From: Alphaproteobacteria bacterium
GTDB taxonomy: Bacteria > Pseudomonadota > Alphaproteobacteria > RF32 > CAG-239
Direction of reading: 5' to 3'
Assembly (NCBI GenBank): GCA_017479785.1
Contig: JAFVBT010000067.1
Coordinates: 1 to 14,082, forward strand
DNA: 14,082 nucleotides
Below are positions 1 through 7,359 of the stretch, piece by piece. A program made the position numbers and the translations under genes. The notes under the pieces are model-generated. The model worked only from the letters and a program-made list of their open reading frames with translations, searched no databases and was not told where the DNA came from. How positions within the stretch are numbered: position 1 is the stretch's first letter; each line of letters starts with the position of its first letter.

Positions 1-218
1 CATATCCTTTCTTTCGCGCAAATGCTGTTAGATTGCCCAGAAAAATCATAATCATATTTAATAACATTCGGAATAGAATCCCAATATATGTAATACATTG
101 CAACTTCAATAACAAGAACAGAAAAAGTCACAATAACAGATAAAATGGTTCTAAACTTTATACCTCGCGGTGTATTACCGGATATAAGCAATTTTAAAAA
201 TTGTAAAAATGACGACAT
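1..218 (-). CDS. Membrane protein with DUF1648-like segment (partial, 3' end missing)
   Basis: The N-terminal 72 codons of an open frame run off the left window edge. The ATG at 218 is preceded by a GGAG ribosome site. After a polar start, residues about 24-44 form a hydrophobic helix (SVIVTFSVLVIEVAMYYIY region). The next part has an Ile-Pro pair, then Phe-Ser-Gly about ten residues later, then Ala-Lys. That spacing resembles the DUF1648 signature (Leu-Pro ... Gly-x-Pro-Asp ... Lys) found just after the first membrane helix of SdpI-like and related bacterial membrane proteins. I infer an integral membrane protein of that general kind. Function is not known; SdpI is an immunity protein, but many DUF1648 proteins have no assigned role. 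It follows the HAD gene on the same strand with a 94-nt gap. Confidence 0.6.
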   Translation of the reverse strand, partial: MSSFLQFLKLLISGNTPRGIKFRTILSVIVTFSVLVIEVAMYYIYWDSIPNVIKYDYDFSGQSNSICAKERI

Positions 219-312
219 GTTTTCTCCGCATATTACTTCAAAAAAATATAACACAAAAGCACTTATATGCTTATAACAATGATTAAGTTATGATCCGGCA
301 AAAAATCCGCTT

Positions 313-1164
313 TTATATGTATCTTTTTTTCTTATCTTCTTTTTTCTTTAGTTCTTCCAAATCGCGTTCGGTGGCAATACGGTTAAGAAGTGTTTTGACC
401 ACACAATCAATTTCTTTATCTTCACGATAATCGGCAGGCAAAGCAAAATTCACCCTGTTTTCGCGCAGCATTGTCACCGCTTTTTCTTTTTTGCGAGTGT
501 GCGGTGTATAAACGGCAATCGCGTTTCCTCCATGATTTTTAACCATTTTCATAGACGGGATATCTGTCTGCCCGTCACCGAAATAAATCATTCGGGTATA
601 TGGAATTCGACGCTCTTCATCCGGCATATATTCATTAACGATTTTATCGTCGTATTTTCCCAAACCTTTATTGATTTTGGACAGATATTGAACTTTATCG
701 GAATAATTGACGACACGTGCCGGCCATATCGGTGTGCCGTTTTCCCCATAAACAAAAGAACACCCGTACACTGCCTTAAAAAATTTCCGAATTTTACAGC
801 CCTCAATCATTTCTTCATAACCGGAAGAAATTATATAATGTTCTATATCCAAATCCAAAAATTTTCCATATTTATTTATGTGTGCAAACCATTCTTCCAC
901 ACCCTTAAAAAACTCTATCGGTTCACCGTATCGCTTTAATTTTGCTTTGGTCAGCTTAATACCTTTTTTTTCGTACAAGTGCTTAAAATAAAACATACTT
1001 CCGGTAATTTGATCTACGCCGTTTTTAGCGGACCACTCGTTTGCCTCATGCCAAAAATCAACCGGTTTATAACCTAACTCCGGAATTAACATATAATCTT
1101 GCATATATGTCACGCTCAATGTTTCATCAAAATCGTAAATCAATGCAACTTTTGTTCGTTTCAT
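313..1164 (-). CDS. HAD-superfamily phosphatase
   Basis: A 283-residue protein with all four HAD motifs. Motif I is DFDET at residues 11-15, with nucleophile Asp11 and acid/base Asp13. Motif II is the serine pair in IISSG (110-114). Motif III is probably Lys157. Motif IV is GDGQTD at 196-201, whose Asp197 and Asp201 bind Mg2+. The insert between motifs I and II (about 85 residues, with a predicted helical cap) resembles the phosphoserine-phosphatase-like C1-capped branch. It therefore should hydrolyse a phosphomonoester through an aspartyl-phosphate intermediate; the substrate cannot be read from sequence. No signal peptide is visible, so it should be cytoplasmic. The C-terminus is Lys/Glu-rich. 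The start is supported by an AAGAGGG ribosome site. The gene is divergent from the glycyl-tRNA synthetase gene across 86 nt. Confidence 0.88.
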   Translation of the reverse strand: MKRTKVALIYDFDETLSVTYMQDYMLIPELGYKPVDFWHEANEWSAKNGVDQITGSMFYFKHLYEKKGIKLTKAKLKRYGEPIEFFKGVEEWFAHINKYGKFLDLDIEHYIISSGYEEMIEGCKIRKFFKAVYGCSFVYGENGTPIWPARVVNYSDKVQYLSKINKGLGKYDDKIVNEYMPDEERRIPYTRMIYFGDGQTDIPSMKMVKNHGGNAIAVYTPHTRKKEKAVTMLRENRVNFALPADYREDKEIDCVVKTLLNRIATERDLEELKKKEDKKKRYI

Positions 1165-1177
1165 TTTATTATCCCTC

Positions 1178-1206
1178 TTGCATTTTATTATTATTCAGTG
1201 TAGAAC
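1178..1206 (+). promoter_or_regulatory. Weak promoter candidate for glycyl-tRNA synthetase in the divergent intergenic region
   Basis: The 86-nt gap between the divergent HAD and glyS genes must hold promoters for both. On the plus strand TTGCAT (1178-1183) and TAGAAC (1201-1206) are 17 nt apart, a poor match to sigma-70 boxes. The glyS ribosome site AAGG follows about 8 nt before the ATG at 1251. On the minus strand a TTGACT is present but no well-spaced -10 box. No T-box or other leader structure is evident. Confidence 0.22.
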
Positions 1207-1250
1207 GAATTAATTAAAAAACAGTCAACATTCAAGATAAGGATAAAAAA

Positions 1251-2609
1251 ATGGTTGCAACAACTATGGATCAGTTGGTTTCTTTGTGCAAAAGAAGAGG
1301 TTTTATATTTCAGAATGCCGATATTTACGGCGGTATGCAAGGCGTGTATGATTTCGGTCCGCTCGGCGTTGAATTAAAAAACAACTTAAAAGCCGCTTGG
1401 TGGCGCGCCATGGTTTATGAGCGCGATGACGTTGAAGGTCTGGACGCGGCTATTCTGACAAACCGCAAAGTTCTGCACTATTCCGGTCATGAAGATACTT
1501 TCTCCGATCCGATGGTTGATTGCAAAAAGTGTAAAGGCCGCTTCAGAGCTGACCAAATCGGCGGCAAATGTCCGGTTTGCGGCTCAACGGATTTAACCGA
1601 ACCGCGCCCGTTTAACTTAATGTTCAAAACACAGGTCGGTCCGGTTGAAAATGATGAAAACATTGCTTACTTGCGTCCGGAAACGGCACAAGCCATTTTT
1701 ACGCAATTCAAAAACGTTGTGGATTCAACTTCACGCAAATTGCCGTTCGGAATCGCCCAAATCGGCAAATCTTTCCGTAATGAAATTACGCCGCGCAATT
1801 TTATTTTCCGTGTGCGTGAATTTGAGCAAGCCGAGTTGGAATTTTTTGTTAATCCGGGCACCGATATAGAATGGCATGAAAAATGGAAGGAATCTCGTGT
1901 TCAATGGTGGGTTGATCAGGGCTTAAAGCTTGAACATATCAATATTTATAAAACGCCGGATGATGACTTGGCGCACTATGCCAAAGCCTGCTATGATATT
2001 GAATATCAATTTCCGCATGGTATGGAAGAATTGGAAGGTATTGCCAATCGCCGCGATTATGATCTGGGCAATCACACCAAAAATCAGGAAGAATTTGCGT
2101 TAGAGGCACACTGCCACGAAAATAAGGAATCCACAACAAAATTGTGCATCCAAGATGACAGCGGCAAATGGATTATTCCGTTTGTGGTTGAACCGTCCAT
2201 GGGTATAGAACGCGGTGTTTTGGCCGTTTTGACCGAAGCCTATGAAGAGGAAGATTTAGGCGGCGGCAACAGTCGTGTTGTGTTGAAACTCAAAAAACAC
2301 TTGGCACCGATTAAAGTTGCTATTATCCCATTAAAGAAAAACAACGAACAAATTATGGCAAAGTGCCACGAACTGAAGACTCAGCTTATGAAGCTCGGCA
2401 TCGGTCGCGTTGCATTGGAAAATACCGGTAACATCGGCAAAGCTTATCGTCGTCATGATGAAGTCGGTACACCATTGTGCTTAACGGTAGATTTTGAAAC
2501 GATTGAGCAACAGCCGGAAAGCGTTACCATTCGTGACCGCGATACAATGGAGCAAATTCGTGTCAATACGGCAGATTTAGCGGAATATTTGCGCAATTAC
2601 TTTCTGTAA
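1251..2609 (+). CDS. glyS: Glycyl-tRNA synthetase, homodimeric (alpha2) class II type
   Basis: Charges tRNA-Gly with glycine using ATP, in the cytoplasm. The 452-residue protein is the single-chain, eukaryote/Bacillus-like enzyme and not the GlyQ/GlyS alpha2-beta2 enzyme. The N-terminal YGGMQGVYDFGPLG block (26-39) is typical of this family. A zinc-knuckle pair CKKC (91-94) and CPVC (107-110) is intact. LRPETAQ (141-147) precedes class II motif 2 (about 175-199, FRNEITPRN...REFEQAE). Motif 3 is around residues 314-327 (EPSMGIERGV). The anticodon-binding domain spans about 352-452 and ends with the conserved VTIRDRDTMEQIRV region. Length is normal for the alpha2 family. The start has an AAGG site. 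The gene is convergent with the radical SAM gene, with only 9 nt between stop codons. This enzyme type is uncommon in Alphaproteobacteria (see findings). Confidence 0.95.
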   Translation: MVATTMDQLVSLCKRRGFIFQNADIYGGMQGVYDFGPLGVELKNNLKAAWWRAMVYERDDVEGLDAAILTNRKVLHYSGHEDTFSDPMVDCKKCKGRFRADQIGGKCPVCGSTDLTEPRPFNLMFKTQVGPVENDENIAYLRPETAQAIFTQFKNVVDSTSRKLPFGIAQIGKSFRNEITPRNFIFRVREFEQAELEFFVNPGTDIEWHEKWKESRVQWWVDQGLKLEHINIYKTPDDDLAHYAKACYDIEYQFPHGMEELEGIANRRDYDLGNHTKNQEEFALEAHCHENKESTTKLCIQDDSGKWIIPFVVEPSMGIERGVLAVLTEAYEEEDLGGGNSRVVLKLKKHLAPIKVAIIPLKKNNEQIMAKCHELKTQLMKLGIGRVALENTGNIGKAYRRHDEVGTPLCLTVDFETIEQQPESVTIRDRDTMEQIRVNTADLAEYLRNYFL

Positions 2610-2618
2610 TTGTCCCAT

Positions 2619-3449
2619 TTAGCCGCAATTACCGACGTGAACATATTTCAAATATTTTTGCGCCGTTTCCTGCAATCTGTATATCCGTGCAATATTTGTT
2701 GACGGAATATCGCTTTTGTAGCGCGGGAAATAGCGACTGAGATGCAACGGTATATCCGGCGATATTGAGGCAAGCCATGCCGCCTCGCGTTCCATATCTT
2801 CCGGATTATCGTTCTTGGTCGGAACAATCAAAGTTGTCACTTCTATATGGCATTTTTTTTGTGCCGCTGCTATTGTTTGCTTAACACATTCCAAATTGCC
2901 CCCGACATAATCGTAATATTCTTGCGTAAACCCCTTTAAATCAATATTCATTGCATCAATCAGCGGCAAAAGTTCGGCTAAAGGTTCCGGATTGATATGC
3001 CCGTTGGTCACCAAAACACTTTTAAGATTATTTTGATGCAGCAACGCACTGCAATCTCTGATGTATTCATAGCCGATAAACGGCTCGTTATAAGTAAAAG
3101 CCACACCGATGTTGCCGGCAGGTTCATCGGCCAATTTCAAAGCCAGTTCCGTTAGCTGTTCCGGTGTTACATTTTGATGCGGAATATCGTTGATTCCGGC
3201 CATTGAAATTTCATAATTCTGACAGAAAGGGCATCGCAAGTTGCAGCCGAAACTGCCCACCGACAAGATCTTACTTCCCGGATAAAAATGATATAAAGGC
3301 TTTTTTTCTATCGGATCAAGCGCAATTGACGTGACCTTACCGTAATTAATCGGTACCACAATATCGTTAATACACGCACGCGCACGGCAAAAGCCTATCT
3401 GTCCTTCTTTGAGACTACATCGACGAGGGCAAATCGGACATATCGCCAT
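2619..3449 (-). CDS. amrS: AmmeMemoRadiSam system radical SAM enzyme
   Basis: A 276-residue radical SAM protein. The cluster-binding motif CNLRCPFC (C69, C73, C76) should hold the [4Fe-4S] cluster that cleaves S-adenosylmethionine. The N-terminus has further cysteines (C4, C7, C11, C21) in the arrangement seen in this family. TYNEP (119-123) and the YFPRYK block (240-245) are further family features. These match the pyruvate-formate-lyase-activase-like radical SAM protein of the three-part AmmeMemoRadiSam system, whose reaction I do not regard as established. The ATG at 3449 overlaps the upstream TGA stop as ATGA, so the two genes are translationally coupled and probably work together. Oxygen-sensitive chemistry fits an anaerobic or microaerobic cell. 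It ends 9 nt from the convergent glyS stop. Confidence 0.9.
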   Translation of the reverse strand: MAICPICPRRCSLKEGQIGFCRARACINDIVVPINYGKVTSIALDPIEKKPLYHFYPGSKILSVGSFGCNLRCPFCQNYEISMAGINDIPHQNVTPEQLTELALKLADEPAGNIGVAFTYNEPFIGYEYIRDCSALLHQNNLKSVLVTNGHINPEPLAELLPLIDAMNIDLKGFTQEYYDYVGGNLECVKQTIAAAQKKCHIEVTTLIVPTKNDNPEDMEREAAWLASISPDIPLHLSRYFPRYKSDIPSTNIARIYRLQETAQKYLKYVHVGNCG

Positions 3450-4834
3450 CAGTGATGCCTTTTAACCTGAAAACTGAACAAATTTATCGGTTCATTCGGT
3501 GCAATACCCGCTTTTTGTTTGGCAATGGCCACTTGTTGTGCCAGCGTGTCTATACCCTCAATATCCGGCAACAGCAAACCGCGCCGTTCGCCGTTTTGCA
3601 CAATAATCCCGTCAACCTTCGGATTTAGCGCATTAATATCTTTCACGGCTTGAGGTGTTGTCAGAACATCAACGCTATACTCAATTTCATCAAGTTCATC
3701 CGGCCTCACCGCCCCAAACCGCGGATCTTGCGAACAAGCTGCAACGGCATTATGCCATATTTCCAGCGCAATATTTTCACGTACCGGCAAAAATGTGCCG
3801 ATACATCCGCGCAGTTGCCCGTTTTTATGCAGTGTTACAAATACACCGGCACGATTTTGCAACATTTCCGGTACCAAATCTTTCGGCATTTCAGCATGTT
3901 TTCCGGTTGTCACAAAAGTTTCAACACATTTGTGTGCCCACTGCACAAAAGCGTCTTCATTATGACGGCGTTCTTCTGCCTCCTTATGCTGCTTTTCGGC
4001 ATATTGATCACCGAACAAGCGCTTTTTGCTTGAGCGGCTCGGCTTGAATTGCGCTACGGCATAACCAACCCCGAACGGCCCTTCATAAGACAACAATTCA
4101 CTCTTAACCGTTTTACCGTCAAGCGCACCGGCCATAATGATAAACGAACGATGTCCGCATTCACCGGCTGCTTCGCACAACTTCGGCGAAAAATCAAAGA
4201 ATTCGGAAAAATCGCCATTGTTTAATATTTCGGTGATTTTAGCATCAAATTCCGGTCCCTCTTTGGCAAATCCGTACGGTCCTTCGGCTAACAACTTATG
4301 TGACAAATCACCGCTGGCAATAAACACCGTGCGCCGACCTAATTTTTCGGACACTTCACGAATCATTTGTCCGAGTTTATAGTGCTGTAAAAAAGACTGC
4401 CCCGACAAGCCGATGCGTACAACTTTATAATCTGTCCACACTTCATTTAAATATCTGAGCGGAATAATTGAGGCATGATCCAGTGCCGGATTACGTTCTC
4501 CTTTGGTGCCGGCAGGAAAATTACGTTCGGCACACATTTTTTCCAATGCCGCAACAAATTCCTGATCATAATCGGCGTGAATTTTAACCTGTGGCGCACC
4601 GAACTGTGCGAAATCGCCATCAGCACCCTTACCGCCGGCAATATGAAAATAGTCAATATAAAGTTCGGAATGCGGTGTGGTTAAAACAATTGTATCCGGT
4701 TTAAAAGACGCAACAAATTTCATTGCTTTGCGAAAAGCATCAATTGTTTTGCTGATTGTTTGTTCACGACCTTGTCCGACTTCCTCAAAAATGACCGGCG
4801 GATGAGGAACCGCCACTGCTGCCAATATAGACAT
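3449..4834 (-). CDS. AmmeMemoRadiSam fusion: Memo-like (LigB-type) domain plus AMMECR1 domain
   Basis: A 461-residue two-domain protein. Residues 1 to about 265 are a class III extradiol-dioxygenase/Memo-like fold, with histidines in the expected blocks: PHPP (10-13), TPHS (53-56), LDHAS (118-122), SGDLSHK (174-180) and GHRSF (227-231). A charged linker (about 266-295) leads to an AMMECR1 domain (about 296-461) with its hallmark LRGCIGT at 341-347. In many bacteria and archaea the Memo (B) and AMMECR1 (A) parts are separate genes next to the radical SAM gene; here A and B are one chain. The biochemical role is unresolved; human MEMO1 and AMMECR1 are homologues of the two halves. No signal peptide is visible. 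A GGGAG ribosome site precedes the ATG, and the TGA stop overlaps the next start. Confidence 0.92.
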   Translation of the reverse strand: MSILAAVAVPHPPVIFEEVGQGREQTISKTIDAFRKAMKFVASFKPDTIVLTTPHSELYIDYFHIAGGKGADGDFAQFGAPQVKIHADYDQEFVAALEKMCAERNFPAGTKGERNPALDHASIIPLRYLNEVWTDYKVVRIGLSGQSFLQHYKLGQMIREVSEKLGRRTVFIASGDLSHKLLAEGPYGFAKEGPEFDAKITEILNNGDFSEFFDFSPKLCEAAGECGHRSFIIMAGALDGKTVKSELLSYEGPFGVGYAVAQFKPSRSSKKRLFGDQYAEKQHKEAEERRHNEDAFVQWAHKCVETFVTTGKHAEMPKDLVPEMLQNRAGVFVTLHKNGQLRGCIGTFLPVRENIALEIWHNAVAACSQDPRFGAVRPDELDEIEYSVDVLTTPQAVKDINALNPKVDGIIVQNGERRGLLLPDIEGIDTLAQQVAIAKQKAGIAPNEPINLFSFQVKRHH

Positions 4835-4861
4835 TTTACATCTCCCAAAGTTATTTTTTAT

Positions 4862-4889
4862 ATTCTAGGTCGGCAGTATAAAAATTCAA
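4862..4889 (-). promoter_or_regulatory. Promoter candidate for the AmmeMemoRadiSam operon
   Basis: On the minus strand TTGAAT (4884-4889) and TAGAAT (4862-4867) are 16 nt apart, about 28 nt before the ATG at 4834. A GGGAG ribosome site follows. It lies downstream of the lipoprotein terminator, so the operon appears to have its own promoter. Confidence 0.45.
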
Positions 4890-4939
4890 GTTTTAATTAA
4901 AGCGCTGTGAAAAAAGTACTACGCTGACAAAAGAACAGC

Positions 4940-4965
4940 AAAGCCGCCTGCGATGAGGCGGCTTT
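4940..4965 (-). terminator. Intrinsic terminator after the lipoprotein gene
   Basis: A perfect 10-bp GC-rich stem (AAAGCCGCCT with AGGCGGCTTT) closes a 6-nt loop, about 22 nt past the lipoprotein stop codon. In the minus direction it runs into a T-rich stretch that is not a clean T run. It separates the lipoprotein unit from the AmmeMemoRadiSam operon. Confidence 0.8.
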
Positions 4966-4987
4966 CAAATTAGTGCGTTAATATACT

Positions 4988-5668
4988 TTACAAATTTCGG
5001 GTAGTTTCCGGTTTAACAGAAACTTTTGCTTGATTATTATTCTTGGCTTTAACATCGCGAGCAGCCTGATAAAAGTCATAGCATGTCTCCAGGGCGCCCA
5101 TCTTAACGGGATTATAATCTCTTTTTCCCAAACAATAGGCAGACATATCAACAGCCAGTACAACATAAGGCGTATTCGCTTCTGCTTTTTGATTATCCGG
5201 ATTAATCCAGTAATATTTCATCTCATAATTATCTATAACGCCGGCAACTGCGGTTTTTCCGTCATCTGAAATAACGGCAACCCCGTTAGAAGCCTCTATG
5301 ATAGCATAATTTGCTCCTTTATCGCCTTTTTGCGTATGCAATAATTCGGCATCATCTTTCAGTCCAAGTTTTTTGGCAGTATCCATAAAATATGCATTTT
5401 TATCGGAAAATCCGGCTGTGAAATCCTTACCTGAATCTTTTACAGGTATTTTATCCAATAATTCGGAATAGGTACAATCGGCAGCCACATTGGCATATTC
5501 TTTGTTCAAACTAAATTCCGTTTCAACGGTTTTAATGCTCGTACTATCCTTTTTCGGACTATCCTGAGCACCGGTATTTGCCATTTTATTACCGCACGAA
5601 CACAAACTAAGAACTGTTATGGCCCCTGTTAAAAAAAGAGGCGTCTTCAAATCTTTGAGCTTTTTCAT
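4988..5668 (-). CDS. Predicted lipoprotein of unknown function
   Basis: A 226-residue protein with a basic N-terminus (MKKLKDLK), a hydrophobic stretch (about 9-22) and a lipobox LCSC ending at Cys25. This predicts export, lipidation at Cys25 and membrane anchoring. Residues 26-50 form a Ser/Thr/Lys-rich flexible linker. The rest is a soluble mixed alpha/beta region with only two cysteines (about 65 and 179), which could form a disulphide after export. I recognise no named family. A strong AAGGAG ribosome site lies 8 nt before the ATG. It is a single-gene unit with its own promoter (containing a G8 tract, see that entry) and terminator. Whether it is displayed on the cell surface or faces the periplasm cannot be told. 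Confidence 0.8.
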   Translation of the reverse strand: MKKLKDLKTPLFLTGAITVLSLCSCGNKMANTGAQDSPKKDSTSIKTVETEFSLNKEYANVAADCTYSELLDKIPVKDSGKDFTAGFSDKNAYFMDTAKKLGLKDDAELLHTQKGDKGANYAIIEASNGVAVISDDGKTAVAGVIDNYEMKYYWINPDNQKAEANTPYVVLAVDMSAYCLGKRDYNPVKMGALETCYDFYQAARDVKAKNNNQAKVSVKPETTRNL

Positions 5669-5706
5669 GATATGTCTCCTTATAAAGAATTGTTAATACT
5701 AAATAT

Positions 5707-5736
5707 ATCTTACCCCCCCCTTTAGACAAAAGTCAA
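5707..5736 (-). promoter_or_regulatory. Lipoprotein promoter with a G8 tract in the -35/-10 spacer
   Basis: On the minus strand TTGACT (5731-5736) and TAAGAT (5707-5712) are 18 nt apart. The spacer is ten mixed bases followed by eight G residues that abut the -10 box (C8 at 5713-5720 on the plus strand). I noticed no other G or C run of this length in the window. A one-base slip would change the spacer to 17 or 19 nt and should alter promoter strength. The gene start is about 39 nt downstream of the -10. Confidence 0.7.
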
Positions 5737-5834
5737 GTATTTTTTTACAAAAAACAAAATATTTCATTCTTTTGCTCTTCTTTTCTAATTACCAGCCTTT
5801 CGGATATTTAACTTCCGGTGATAAATATTTTTAT

Positions 5835-6188
5835 TCAATCAAGACCATTGAAATAATCAAAATACAAAGATAAACTCGGTAATGATGACAAGTATAAAAA
5901 CAGTATAATTACACCAAAAGCAGATGCGTACACCAATATTTTTTTTCGTATAAATAGACCTATTATAAAGCAAACTGTACAGATCATATAAAGAATTATA
6001 GATTTAAGTACATCATTTGTTTCAATTGGCATATCATACCATAGATTAAGAAGAATGATTGCTTGCAACAAAAATAAACAGCCAAAAACTAACCAAAATA
6101 GAGCTTTCAATAAATTAGATAAAATTAAAAAGGCAATGTTAGGAATTTTGTCTGATACATTATATATTTTCTTCAGTAAGTTTTTCAT
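5835..6188 (-). CDS. Small membrane protein, unknown function
   Basis: A 117-residue protein with three probable membrane helices, at about 28-49, 62-80 and 84-104, after a basic amphipathic start (MKNLLKKIYN). Two adjacent basic residues after helix 2 (RKK, 81-83) suggest a cytoplasmic loop. I recognise no family. The TGA stop is normal. A GGAT-type ribosome site lies just before the ATG. It lies 67 nt after the split gene at 6256-6726 on the same strand and may share a transcript with it. Codon use is AT-rich like its neighbours in this block. Confidence 0.6.
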   Translation of the reverse strand: MKNLLKKIYNVSDKIPNIAFLILSNLLKALFWLVFGCLFLLQAIILLNLWYDMPIETNDVLKSIILYMICTVCFIIGLFIRKKILVYASAFGVIILFLYLSSLPSLSLYFDYFNGLD

Positions 6189-6255
6189 TTCTACATCCGA
6201 TGTCGTTATTTAATCATATATTTCAAAAAAAATTTCATAAATTTGTATCTTCCCG

Positions 6256-6726
6256 TTAGAAATTATCTTGCTTTGTCTTATGAGCGAAAAACACCTGCCG
6301 TGTTGCCGTAATTAGCGCTGCCGCAATACAGCAGATATTGTTGATTACCAGTACATACGCTATATACTCCTGTACACTTTCGCTAAATTCAATATAATAG
6401 GCAACAATGAATACATGAATATCAATCGCAAATAAAACATACCCTACCCAACCAAGATAAAACAAATAGACAGATGTTTTCGGGAACTTTTCTTCCAACT
6501 TTTGCAAAAATACAAATTTTTTCCCGAAAAAACACATGAAGAAAAGAACGATAAATACTATATCGGACAATTGGGATATATTATCCAAACAAGACGCCGC
6601 AAAATCAAGAGAATACCATGATGTTTGTGTAACCAAATGTCGTCATATATCGGCACACAAATCAATACCGTACCTAAATACGGTAAATAAACCTCCTAAA
6701 ATGCATAAATCCTTAGCAGAAATCAT
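6256..6726 (-). pseudogene. Small multi-helix membrane protein gene split by an in-frame TGA
   Basis: An ATG at 6726 with a GAGAGG ribosome site opens a frame of 27 codons that stops at TGA (6643-6645). The same frame continues at once, without a shift, for a further 129 codons to the TAA at 6256. The downstream part alone could start only at a TTG (6634-6636), which has no ribosome site. The first 27 residues (MISAKDLCILGGLFTVFRYG...) look like a membrane helix. The remainder has about three more (near VFIVLFFMCFF, LFYLGWVGYVLFA and VINNICCIAAALI). Reading the TGA as TGG would give one 156-residue protein. TGA is an ordinary stop for five intact genes here, so this is most simply a nonsense mutation. 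Stop readthrough, a sequencing error or two separate ORFs remain possible. No family recognised. Confidence 0.6.
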
Positions 6727-6763
6727 TGATTGTCCTCTCTTTGATAAGTATATTCACAAAGCC

Positions 6764-7306
6764 TCAGTTACCTGCAAAATGATTAACCGCCATGGTGGCA
6801 AGAATAGCAAACATCCCGCAAATTATCGTATATAAAAGCGGATGTTTCAATAACGGACTGCGCAATTTCAAATCCGGTGCCGGTTTGCTCGGCATAAGCA
6901 AAGGTACAATTAAGAGACAATATGAGAATCTTTCAACTTGTTGCCATTCCGGATATATAATCCCCAATCCGTTTCTGTTGAGAAAATACAAGATGCTTTC
7001 CGTCAACATTAAGATTGATACGAAAATTATCCAGAATGTGCCTGTACTGCCGAAGTCTCGACATCTTTTTTGAAGCAGAGCCAGTATACAATAGAAAACT
7101 GCCAAACCGAATATATAGGTAAATACCTCAATATTCAGCCAACCCGCAACCTGCATAATTAAATGTAACACAATAGCTGTTGCCCAAGCCAAAGGTCTGT
7201 TCAATATGCCGTCAAATGAAAAAACGGAAGTCATCTTATCATTACCGCGGAAAATTCCGCGCCAAAATAAATAAAACTCCATAAAAAAATTATCTGTTTT
7301 TGCCAT
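6764..7306 (-). CDS. DUF805-like membrane protein
   Basis: A 180-residue integral membrane protein. The segment FSFDGILNR (29-37), followed by a hydrophobic helix and then KRCRDFGSTGTFW (80-92), matches the DUF805 pattern, in which an F-G-R-x-x-R block precedes an R-(C/L)-x-D-x-G-x-S/T-G-W-type motif between helices. About five helices can be drawn, near 41-55, 62-78, 90-108, 127-138 and 157-175. DUF805 proteins are small inner-membrane proteins without an established activity. The ATG at 7306 has AGGA 8 nt upstream and a promoter in the preceding inverted repeat. The stop is TGA, 37 nt before the start of the split membrane gene, so the two may be co-transcribed. Confidence 0.7.
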   Translation of the reverse strand: MAKTDNFFMEFYLFWRGIFRGNDKMTSVFSFDGILNRPLAWATAIVLHLIMQVAGWLNIEVFTYIFGLAVFYCILALLQKRCRDFGSTGTFWIIFVSILMLTESILYFLNRNGLGIIYPEWQQVERFSYCLLIVPLLMPSKPAPDLKLRSPLLKHPLLYTIICGMFAILATMAVNHFAGN

Positions 7307-7317
7307 GGATGTATCCT

Positions 7318-7359
7318 AAAAAATTACTGAGTATGTATCTTAATACACACTCAGTAATT
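7318..7359 (-). terminator. Intrinsic terminator after the 7372-7824 gene
   Basis: An 11-bp stem (AATTACTGAGT at 7322-7332 with its complement at 7349-7359) is extended after one mismatch by five more pairs around a CTTA loop. In the minus direction the hairpin is followed by six T (7318-7323). It begins 13 nt past the upstream stop. The same bases contain the candidate promoter of the next gene. Confidence 0.75.

Noticed and set aside
257..272. Short hairpin AAGCA/TGCTT downstream of the HAD gene, possible terminator
   Set aside because: Only 5 bp and AT-rich, with a poor T run; not above chance in this sequence.
2594..2612. Hairpin CAATTAC/GTAATTG at the end of glyS, a possible shared terminator with the convergent radical SAM gene
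   Set aside because: The 7-bp stem is AT-rich, overlaps the glyS stop codon and has no T run on either side.
5760..5834. Short frame on the minus strand reading YLSPEVKYPKGW then stop, after the 5835-6188 gene, a possible gene remnant
   Set aside because: It directly follows a TAA in the same frame and has no start; too short to support.
6643..6645. TGA read as tryptophan or selenocysteine (changed code)
   Set aside because: Other genes here end in TGA, the long conserved genes contain none inside, tryptophan is TGG throughout, and no selenocysteine hairpin was seen.
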